Part shown: positions 1-5,514 of the stretch, in pieces
Numbering within the stretch: the stretch's first letter is position 1
Layout: each line of letters opens with the position of its first letter
Assembly: GCA_947038135.1 (NCBI GenBank)
Contig: CAMQVM010000114.1
Span: forward strand, 1-5,779
Length of the DNA: 5,779 nucleotides
Origin: an uncultured Rikenellaceae bacterium
GTDB lineage: Bacteria > Bacteroidota > Bacteroidia > Bacteroidales > Rikenellaceae
Direction of reading: 5' to 3'
The notes under the pieces: generated by a model
Database searches by the model: none
What the model saw: only the letters and a program-made list of their open reading frames with translations
Told to the model about the DNA's origin: nothing
Position numbers and translations under genes: made by a program

Positions 1-306
1 AAACCATACCTAAATAGTTGAAATAAGTATATTTAAGGTTTTGCGAATCTCCCTAGTTATCTGTTGTTTGTAGTTATTTCGGTACAAATAGGCTCGTGGA
101 AAGTGCAACTTGCTTATTACTAGTGCACTATGCCTATAATTTTCACCGAAAACATAGACATAGTACAAACTTTATTTTCATCATCGCTGTACTTAGTTGT
201 GTATCAGTAGGGTAGTGAGATTACTCACTTACCGTGGCTCATTTTTACACTTTCTTTTTTGCTCGAAAATGGGCTATTTTTAGCTACTTTCCATGGTAGC
301 ACCTTT
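1..306. other. Intergenic stretch downstream of fic, no intact gene
   Basis: No frame on either strand stays open for a useful length here. It lies downstream of the minus-strand fic gene, so a fic terminator is expected, but I see none with a convincing stem and T-tract. There is a perfect 6-bp hairpin at 214-229 (AGTGAG, loop ATTA, CTCACT) with no T-run after it on either strand, and weaker overlapping small inverted repeats at 273-284 and 283-300 (GCTAC...GTAGC). The minus strand at 73-184 shows a possible integrase relic, listed separately. The rest holds nothing I can name. Confidence 0.6.
73..184 (-). pseudogene. Possible relic of a tyrosine recombinase N-terminus
   Basis: Reading leftward from an ATG pair at 179-184, a single frame gives MMKIKFVLC, then a stretch with several stops, then NKQVALSTSLFVPK followed by a stop. 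This resembles the start of Bacteroidota tyrosine recombinases, whose arm-type DNA-binding domain typically runs MKIKxVLxxxR ... (K)xxALxSLxIxxxPxxW. No catalytic domain is visible, because the window ends shortly after. If real, it is long dead: four internal stops lie within about 35 codons. The similarity rests on short motifs recognised by eye and could be chance. It would fit with the neighbouring accessory genes being leftovers of an integrated element. Confidence 0.3.
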
Positions 307-1359
307 TCAATGTTTTATCACCCAATTTCCACTCTTATCAGAGCCTTGTCGTTCGATGATACCACGCTCTTTTAATGATGCAATATCACGCTTTATAGTC
401 TTGTCGCTAACACCTAATTCATCACTCAAACTCTTCGCTGTAATAGTGCTATCTTTCTGCATTGACGCTATTATTTTTTGCTCTCTATCTGTCAAATTTA
501 CAGGGACATTTACAGGGACATTTACAGGGACACCCGATACAGAGATATGTAAATTTCGATTCTTTAGTTCATTATTCTCACTCATTAAAAGGTTTCTAAA
601 AAACAGCTCGATATATTCATGTGTTGCAAATACTCCTTTGGCAATATTCTTATAATTAGCTCTGACGAGTGCATTTCTAAAATACCACGAATGAGCTGAA
701 AAGGCATCATTTGTAACATCAAACCCTAAATTCCTAAGGTATTTAATGATAAATAGAGCAGTGGTGCGTGTGTTACCCTCCTCAAATGGATGTATCTGCC
801 ATAAATCAGATGTGAATTTAGTGATATGATTTATTATGTCACTCTGCACAAGGTTACGATAATCAAAATTCTTCTCCTTGTTTAAGTCATACTCAATAGT
901 TTCACGCAAGTTTGCTGCATTGCCATAAATCACACTTTCGCTATCTAACGCCCACTCCCTCTTTGATATGTTATACTCTCTAATCTTTCCAGCGTGAGGG
1001 TATATCCCCGCAAATAGTCGCTTGTGAATAGTCAAGTACTCCACAACAGAGAAGTTAAACGACCTCTCAGAAAGTATTTCAGTAATACGAGCCGCAACCT
1101 TGTCCGCTTCCTCTGTTCTGCTTGAATCTTCTTCTCTTTTATCAATATTTTGATAGTAGCTATCAATCTGAGCCTTAACATCCTCAATGGTAATATCGCC
1201 CTCAATATGCGAGCTAGCTGTTTCGAGCAGATAGTCCGATGTTGTAAGCCCATCCACTTGCTGCAAACCTATAGCAGTACGCCACGCAAGCCCTCTCTCA
1301 CGAGCCTGCGGTTCACCTTGCCTTATATATTCTTCAAAATTTATATTACTATGTTTCAT
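307..1359 (-). CDS. Fic domain protein with VbhA-like N-terminus and C-terminal winged helix
   Basis: A 350-residue cytoplasmic protein of the Fic family, whose members usually transfer AMP or another phosphate-containing group to target proteins. Residues about 15-70 resemble the VbhA-type antitoxin region fused to many Fic proteins and include SSHIEG (49-54), matching the inhibitory motif [S/T]xxxE[G/N] with candidate inhibitory Glu53. The Fic core spans about 105-245, with a flap-like segment near 126-150 and the active-site loop HPFEEGNTRTTA (190-201). His190, Glu194, Asn196 and Arg198 are kept, but the second arginine of HPFx[D/E]GNGRxxR is Ala201. A PVN-VPVN linker (about 276-288) leads to a winged helix (289-350) with helix-turn-helix SLSDELGVSDKTIKRDIASL, so DNA binding is likely. 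The gene has its own promoter-like sequence at 1384-1414. It may be a self-inhibited toxin, a transcription regulator or both; the target is unknown. Confidence 0.9.
   Translation of the reverse strand: MKHSNINFEEYIRQGEPQARERGLAWRTAIGLQQVDGLTTSDYLLETASSHIEGDITIEDVKAQIDSYYQNIDKREEDSSRTEEADKVAARITEILSERSFNFSVVEYLTIHKRLFAGIYPHAGKIREYNISKREWALDSESVIYGNAANLRETIEYDLNKEKNFDYRNLVQSDIINHITKFTSDLWQIHPFEEGNTRTTALFIIKYLRNLGFDVTNDAFSAHSWYFRNALVRANYKNIAKGVFATHEYIELFFRNLLMSENNELKNRNLHISVSGVPVNVPVNVPVNLTDREQKIIASMQKDSTITAKSLSDELGVSDKTIKRDIASLKERGIIERQGSDKSGNWVIKH
497..532 (-). repeat. Three perfect 12-bp tandem repeats inside fic
   Basis: The plus-strand unit tttacagggaca occurs three times head to tail (497-508, 509-520, 521-532). 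On the coding strand this gives the repeated peptide V-N-V-P in the linker between the Fic core and the winged helix. Because the unit is 12 bp, gain or loss of a copy keeps the reading frame and only lengthens or shortens the linker by four residues. Confidence 0.95.
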
Positions 1360-1383
1360 AATTTGTCGCTCTATTTATATATG

Positions 1384-1414
1384 CAAAAATATATTTTCTC
1401 GTATACATCGCACA
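1384..1414 (-). promoter_or_regulatory. Predicted Bacteroidota-type promoter for fic
   Basis: On the minus strand, TATTTTTG (1391-1384) matches the -7 consensus TAnnTTTG. Nineteen nt upstream lies TGTG (1414-1411), three of four matches to the -33 box TTTG. Transcription would start near 1378, about 20 nt before the fic ATG at 1359. The -7 match is exact; the -33 match is imperfect, and AT-rich DNA yields such matches by chance. Confidence 0.5.
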
Positions 1415-1424
1415 CTTCATTCTC

Positions 1425-1763
1425 TTAGGCAACATTTTTACGTAAACTACCTACTGAATACTTTGTGCTTGATACTCTTTCTTTTGTAACTTTTGTTCCA
1501 TTATGAGATACCAACTTCAAAAGGCTCATTTTGCAAGTGCCAGAAAGGAGTGCCAATAATTTGTTTAAATAATACGTAATCATCAACATATCTAACCCTA
1601 TTATGTTCAAATGCTCGTATTAAGGCATCAACCAACTCTATATGATTAGATGTTATTACACCTCTTTCAATAAGGTCAACGACACTTATAACAGAATCGG
1701 CTTATTAGGGGCCTTTACTCCTGCTATTTTCAGCGTAGATAATTGATTTATATTAATATCCAT
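1425..1763 (-). pseudogene. Broken HNH-type restriction endonuclease, N-terminal domain only
   Basis: Starting at an ATG (1763-1761), frame one reads MDININQLSTLK...KAPNKPILL and stops at 1686. Restoring one T (TTATAAGT to TTATTAAGT, near 1688) continues it as LLSVVDLIERGVITSNHIEL and on to TPFWHLQNEPF, which stops at 1501. Restoring two bases near 1518 gives NEPFWKLVSHNG, then KVTKERVSSTKYSVGSLRKN, ending at a stop at 1425. The rebuilt series, HKP/NKP-I-L-L, DLIERG, PFWHL-x-x-x-x-FWKL and SLRKNV, is the N-terminal domain typical of HNH endonucleases of the McrA-like, modification-dependent kind; some relatives bind phosphorothioate DNA. The C-terminal HNH nuclease part is missing, replaced by the fic promoter region. 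About 112 residues remain, so it cannot be active. The family link is from motif recognition; substrate type is inference. Confidence 0.7.
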
Positions 1764-1873
1764 AGTGTATCATTTGTTTTATTAGCGATTTTCCAAAGTT
1801 CATATATTTCATCGTCTGTGTGCGAGAAGGTGAAATAGTTTGGATATACCTCGTTTACCAGTGATATTGTCTT
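1748..1873 (-). pseudogene. Unidentified C-terminal gene fragment upstream of the HNH relic
   Basis: A minus-strand frame with no start codon stays open for 41 codons and ends at a stop at 1750-1748, overlapping the first 16 bases of the HNH relic. It includes LVNEVYPNYFTFSHTDDE and YELWKIANKTND, whose mixed, acidic and aromatic composition looks like real protein. Overlap of a stop with the next start is typical of genes in one operon, so this may be the tail of a partner gene. Further upstream, a second frame gives MIRYETEKDM then a stop and SWVVKDNITGK (about 1845-1910), perhaps another piece of the same broken gene. I do not recognise the family. Confidence 0.35.
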
Positions 1874-2028
1874 TTACTACCCATGATTACATATCTTTTT
1901 CTGTTTCATAGCGTATCATTATATCTCAACATGTCTCAATCATGCACGATTTAGGTGTAAATATCATGTAATTTGATTAAGCAGCTTGTTTTTAATACAA
2001 ATACGGTACAAATAAGTGATTAACAGTG
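1874..2028. other. Non-coding or decayed leader downstream of an orphan promoter
   Basis: This AT-rich stretch lies between the orphan minus-strand promoter at 2029-2059 and the wreckage at 1425-1873. No frame is open for long. The minus strand has several closely spaced ATGs, at about 1889-1950, any of which may once have been the start of the lost gene. No RNA gene is recognisable. Confidence 0.45.
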
Positions 2029-2059
2029 CAAAGATACGATTAATATTGATTACAACAAA
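2029..2059 (-). promoter_or_regulatory. Consensus Bacteroidota promoter facing the gene wreckage
   Basis: On the minus strand, TTTG (2059-2056), a 19-nt spacer and TATCTTTG (2036-2029) match both boxes of the Bacteroidota consensus exactly. Transcription would begin near 2022 and run left, into the decayed genes and toward fic. The -33 box sits inside the T-tract of the mnmE terminator, so the terminator and this promoter overlap. Confidence 0.6.
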
Positions 2060-2088
2060 AAAATAAGGTGTTCGCACTGAACACCTTA
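2057..2088 (-). terminator. Rho-independent terminator of mnmE
   Basis: A perfect 10-bp stem (2064-2073 with 2079-2088; on the minus strand TAAGGTGTTC, loop AGTGC, GAACACCTTA) is followed at once on the minus strand by seven T (2063-2057). It begins about 40 nt after the mnmE stop and is oriented correctly for it. Confidence 0.88.
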
Positions 2089-2128
2089 GATTAATATCGA
2101 TTAACATAACATACTATAAAACAACACT

Positions 2129-3544
2129 TTACTTCCCAATACAGAAATTCTGAAAAATGTTCTTCAAAATATCCTGAGTCGTAACCTCTCCAATAATAGA
2201 ACTTATATGATTAATCGTTTGGCGTATATCTGTAGCAATGAAATCGGTAGTTATATATGGGTCGAGTAGTGCTGCTTGAGCACGATATACACACTCTTGT
2301 GCCTGTGTTAAATAATCAATATGGCGAATGTTATTGATTGTTACACTCTCAGACTTTAGCGCACTAGCATATTGGTTAGATAGATACTCTTCAAGTGGTT
2401 TTATGCCTTGTGACGATTTTGCCGATATAGCAAAAGACTCTAGTTGAAGCGTTGATTTAATATAGGTGGTCAGATCTAAAAGATCCTCTTCGGTAGATAA
2501 ATCGCTTTTGTTGACAACAATAATAAGCTCTTGAGATGGCGATATGTCAATCTTATCTATCTGATTGTTAAGGTCATTATATATTGATAAGACAGGGCTT
2601 GATGAAGATAGCTGTGGAGGATTTATTACAAGCAAAATTAATGATGCCTTTGATATCTGTGCAAAGGTTTTTTCTATACCCATGCTCTCTATTAGGTCGT
2701 CTGTCTGCCTTATTCCCGCTGTATCAATAAACCTAAATGCTATGCCAGATAGGTTAATGCACTCCTCAATTGTGTCACGTGTAGTGCCAGCTATATCAGA
2801 TACTAATGCACGGTCATCTTTAAGTAAAGTATTGAGTAGAGTAGACTTACCAACATTTGGTGAGCCTATTATCGCTGTTGGTACACCATTCTTTATAGCG
2901 TTGCCATGCCTAAATGAGCCTATCAATGAAGATATTTTAAGCTCTATTTTCGACAGCAAATCTTTCAACTCGTCTCTATTTACAAACTCTACATCCTCCT
3001 CTGAAAAATCTAGCTCTAACTCTAACATAGAGCAAAAATGAATCAACTCACCCCTTAAAAGCGTAAACTCTTTGCTATAACCACCCTTCATTTGGTTCAT
3101 AGCCATTTGATGGCTAGCCTTTGAAGAGGAAGATATAATATCTGCCACCGCCTCTGCTTGCACCAAGTCAAGCTTGCCCGATAGGTAGGCTCGCTGGGTA
3201 AACTCGCCAGGCTCAGCAGCTCGACAACCATGTTGTAATAAAAGCTCTATTATCTTCTGTTCAATATATGGCGAGGCGTGGCACGATATCTCTACAATAT
3301 CTTCAGAGGTGTATGAGCGTGGTGCACGAAAAAGAGAGACCACAACCTGATCAATTGTTGTAAAATCAGTGTCGATAATGGAGCCATACGCTAGAGTATA
3401 TCCCTCCATTGAGGCTATTTTTTTTGAATTTGCACCCTTAAATATCTTATCTGAAATATTAATTGAGTGCTCTCCACTTAGTCTAATTACCGAAATTGCC
3501 CCTCCAGTGCCTGTTGCTAATGCTACAATAGTATCTAAATTCAT
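2129..3544 (-). CDS. mnmE: tRNA uridine-5-carboxymethylaminomethyl modification GTPase MnmE (TrmE)
   Basis: MnmE works with MnmG (GidA) in the cytoplasm to modify wobble uridine 34 of certain tRNAs at carbon 5, using a tetrahydrofolate one-carbon donor; its dimerising GTPase drives the cycle. The 471-residue length is normal and the protein looks complete. Order: N-terminal folate-binding domain (about 1-120, starting DTIVALATGTGGAISVIRLSG), helical domain, and the inserted G domain (about 218-385) with G1 GSPNVGKS (227-234), GTTRDT (253-258), DTAG (274-277), NKSD (345-348) and SAK (374-376). The C-terminus is FCIGK, with the conserved Cys468. The start is the only sensible one, because it precedes the conserved DTI motif. 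It is transcribed away from parAB, ends in a clear terminator at 2057-2088, and has a -7 box at 3614-3621. Confidence 0.98.
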   Translation of the reverse strand: MNLDTIVALATGTGGAISVIRLSGEHSINISDKIFKGANSKKIASMEGYTLAYGSIIDTDFTTIDQVVVSLFRAPRSYTSEDIVEISCHASPYIEQKIIELLLQHGCRAAEPGEFTQRAYLSGKLDLVQAEAVADIISSSSKASHQMAMNQMKGGYSKEFTLLRGELIHFCSMLELELDFSEEDVEFVNRDELKDLLSKIELKISSLIGSFRHGNAIKNGVPTAIIGSPNVGKSTLLNTLLKDDRALVSDIAGTTRDTIEECINLSGIAFRFIDTAGIRQTDDLIESMGIEKTFAQISKASLILLVINPPQLSSSSPVLSIYNDLNNQIDKIDISPSQELIIVVNKSDLSTEEDLLDLTTYIKSTLQLESFAISAKSSQGIKPLEEYLSNQYASALKSESVTINNIRHIDYLTQAQECVYRAQAALLDPYITTDFIATDIRQTINHISSIIGEVTTQDILKNIFQNFCIGK

Positions 3545-3613
3545 AATAAATTTTTATGTTAAATAACTGTATGTTAACACCTTGATGTATAATGTGGTGT
3601 TTGTGTTACTTTA

Positions 3614-3621
3614 CAAAGGTA
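3614..3621 (-). promoter_or_regulatory. Predicted -7 box of the mnmE promoter
   Basis: The minus strand reads TACCTTTG, an exact match to TAnnTTTG, about 70 nt upstream of the mnmE ATG. The -33 position 19-21 nt further upstream is only AT-rich, with no clear TTTG. It lies back to back with the parA promoter, the two -7 boxes being about 70 bp apart. Confidence 0.45.
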
Positions 3622-3666
3622 ATTTATTTAGTTTAAAAATCATTTTATATAAAAGAAATCATTATT

Positions 3667-3698
3667 TTTGCATAATATATCTTATATTAGTATCTTTG
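3667..3698 (+). promoter_or_regulatory. Consensus Bacteroidota promoter for parA-parB
   Basis: TTTG (3667-3670), a 20-nt spacer and TATCTTTG (3691-3698) match both boxes exactly. Transcription would start near 3705, giving a leader of roughly 55 nt before the parA ATG at 3761. No Shine-Dalgarno sequence is seen; the leader just before the ATG is A-rich, as is usual in this group. Confidence 0.75.
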
Positions 3699-3760
3699 TA
3701 GAATTATAAAAGTAGTGGGTATATAAGTGTGACGTAACAGATAAAATTATATAGTAAAAA

Positions 3761-4528
3761 ATGGGTAAAATTATAGCTTTAGCAAATCAAAAAGGAGGAG
3801 TAGGAAAAACGACAACAGTCATTAATTTAGCAGCTAGTCTGTCGGTGTTAGACAAACGAGTATTGATAGTTGATGCAGACCCACAAGCTAATGCAACTTC
3901 GGGATATGGATTAGATATCAATGATTATGGTATTTACGAGGTATTACTAGGCGATGTAGCAGTTCAAGATGTAATAAAAGATATTGACGAGCTACCAAAC
4001 CTTAAGTTAGTGCCTTCAAGCATAAACCTTGCTGGTGCAGAGGCAGAGATTTTAAATTTAGAAGATTCGCAGCATCGCATGAAAAATGCTTTGAGTCCTA
4101 TAAAAGATGAGTATGATTATATACTTATCGATTGTTCTCCATCGCTTGGCATGATAACTATTAATGTTTTAAATGCAGCAGATAGTGTTATTATACCCGT
4201 GCAATGCGAATATTTTGCGCTTGAGGGGCTCGGAAAACTTCTTAATACTATAAAAATGGTGAAAAGTAGAATGAACCCTGATTTGGAAATTGAAGGCTTT
4301 TTGCTTACAATGTATGATTCACGACTACGATTATCAAATCAAGTTGTTACCGAGGTGCGCACTCACTTTAGTGCACTAACATTTGAAACAGTAATAACAA
4401 GAAATGTACGACTTAGTGAAGCACCTAGTTATGGAAAACCTGCACTGTTGTATGATGCAACATCGGTGGGGAGTAACTCTTATTTGAACCTTGCTAAGGA
4501 GCTTATAAAGAATAATAGTGATAATTAA
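3761..4528 (+). CDS. parA: Chromosome partitioning ATPase ParA (Soj type)
   Basis: A 255-residue Soj-type ParA: a small chromosomal ATPase without the extra N-terminal DNA-binding domain of plasmid P1-type ParA. It binds DNA non-specifically as an ATP dimer and is released when ParB triggers hydrolysis, so helping to move or position the replication origins. The deviant Walker A KGGVGKTT (11-18) has both the signature Lys11 and Lys16. Walker A' is DADPQ (38-42), and the Walker B strand YILIDCSP holds Asp124. The C-terminal RNVRLSEAPSYGKP (214-227) is the conserved segment found in chromosomal ParA proteins. The start is fixed by the conserved MGKIIALANQKGG beginning. parB follows after 14 nt, so the two are almost surely co-transcribed from the promoter at 3667-3698. 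Confidence 0.97.
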   Translation: MGKIIALANQKGGVGKTTTVINLAASLSVLDKRVLIVDADPQANATSGYGLDINDYGIYEVLLGDVAVQDVIKDIDELPNLKLVPSSINLAGAEAEILNLEDSQHRMKNALSPIKDEYDYILIDCSPSLGMITINVLNAADSVIIPVQCEYFALEGLGKLLNTIKMVKSRMNPDLEIEGFLLTMYDSRLRLSNQVVTEVRTHFSALTFETVITRNVRLSEAPSYGKPALLYDATSVGSNSYLNLAKELIKNNSDN

Positions 4529-4542
4529 AATAAATTAATATA

Positions 4543-5451
4543 ATGGCTTTAAATAAAAGAAGCATTGGGCTTGGCAGAGGGTTGAATGCCATCTTTGATA
4601 CTGAAGATATAGTAATCAAAGATAAAGCTAAGACAGAAATAGCTATATCTGCTGGGGGTATTGATCATGTTGCTATATCTGATATAGAGGCAAATAGAGT
4701 ACAACCACGAAAGCTTTTTGATGATGACCTACTTTTAGAGCTAGCAGACTCTATCAGATCACTAGGGGTTATTCAGCCAATAACTTTACGTGCTGAAGCG
4801 AGCGGTAAATATACTATCATCTCAGGAGAGAGAAGGTTTAGGGCATCTAAAATTGCAGGTCTAACTCAATTACCTGCCTATATACGCAAGGTCGACGACA
4901 GCACGATGTTAGAAATGGCTCTTGTAGAAAATATTCAACGTGAGGAACTTACCTCAATGGAGATAGCTTTTACACTTAATAGGCTAATCGAAGAGTGTGA
5001 TATAACCCAAGAGATGCTAGCTAGTAAAGTAGGTAAAAAACGCTCTACTATATCTAATTACATACGCCTTTTGAAACTTCCTGCTGAGGTGCAACTATCT
5101 ATCAGCGAGGGGTTAATTACTATGGGTCACGCAAAAGCTATTATGAGTGTTGATGGTATTGAGAAGCAAATAGTGCTGCTTAAAAGAATTGTTAAATACC
5201 ACCTATCAGTAAGACAAACAGAGGAGTTTGCCAAAAAACTCATGTCTGAGACTACTGAACAGGCATCTAAAGCAGATAATGAAGAGGAATACCCTGAATC
5301 ATATAGCCAACTAGTTGAACATTTAGAGGTGTTTTTCAATCAAGAGATAAGCATCAAAAAAAATGCTAAAGGTGTTGGTCGAATAGTTATTGGTTTTAAT
5401 AGCGATGATGAAGTAGAAGATATTATCAACAAATTTAAAACCTTGAGATAG
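4543..5451 (+). CDS. parB: Chromosome partitioning protein ParB (CTPase, parS binding)
   Basis: ParB binds parS sites near the origin, spreads along DNA as a CTP-dependent clamp, loads SMC and stimulates ParA. This copy has 302 residues and looks complete. Near the N-terminus is LGRGLNAIF (10-18), the usual ParA-contacting motif. The ParB/Srx CTP-binding domain (about 43-140) holds NRVQPRKLF (51-59), GERRFRA (95-101) and ENIQRE (129-134). The helix-turn-helix for parS recognition lies at about 155-180 (TQEMLASKVGKKRSTISNYI). An acidic linker near 236-252 leads to the C-terminal dimerisation domain (about 253-302). It forms an operon with parA upstream and very probably with the secreted-protein gene downstream, whose open frame begins right after this stop. 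Confidence 0.97.
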   Translation: MALNKRSIGLGRGLNAIFDTEDIVIKDKAKTEIAISAGGIDHVAISDIEANRVQPRKLFDDDLLLELADSIRSLGVIQPITLRAEASGKYTIISGERRFRASKIAGLTQLPAYIRKVDDSTMLEMALVENIQREELTSMEIAFTLNRLIEECDITQEMLASKVGKKRSTISNYIRLLKLPAEVQLSISEGLITMGHAKAIMSVDGIEKQIVLLKRIVKYHLSVRQTEEFAKKLMSETTEQASKADNEEEYPESYSQLVEHLEVFFNQEISIKKNAKGVGRIVIGFNSDDEVEDIINKFKTLR

Positions 5452-5514
5452 AAGATATTTCAAGCTTATTTTAAGTATCTAAAAAATAAAGTTATCAGAA
5501 AAATAGTTGTATAT

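Noticed and set aside
214..229. A perfect 6-bp hairpin as a terminator for fic.
   Set aside because: No T-run follows the stem on the minus strand, and it is about 80 nt beyond the stop codon, so termination there is not supported.
293..655. A plus-strand open frame of 120 codons opposite the fic 3' end.
   Set aside because: It is the antisense shadow of fic. Its repeated Thr-Gly-Thr-Phe peptide is just the 12-bp repeat read on the wrong strand.
1425..1610. A 61-codon minus-strand frame taken as a standalone small gene.
   Set aside because: Only its second half resembles protein and continues the restriction relic; the first half is an out-of-frame reading of the same pseudogene.
80..2014. 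An 11-bp direct repeat, cggtacaaata, at 80-90 and 2004-2014 that brackets fic and the relics like attachment sites.
   Set aside because: In a window this size several exact 11-base matches are expected by chance, more so in AT-rich DNA, and the bases on either side do not extend the match.
2771..2786. TGTGTCACGTGTAGTG, which resembles the parS consensus TGTTTCACGTGAAACA.
   Set aside because: Only 11 of 16 bases match and the right half is poor. It lies in the mnmE codons for the conserved GTTRDT motif, which explains the sequence. No good parS was found elsewhere in the window.
2565..3041. A plus-strand open frame of 158 codons inside mnmE.
   Set aside because: It lies wholly antisense to the conserved G domain of mnmE, with no promoter-like sequence or recognisable motif.
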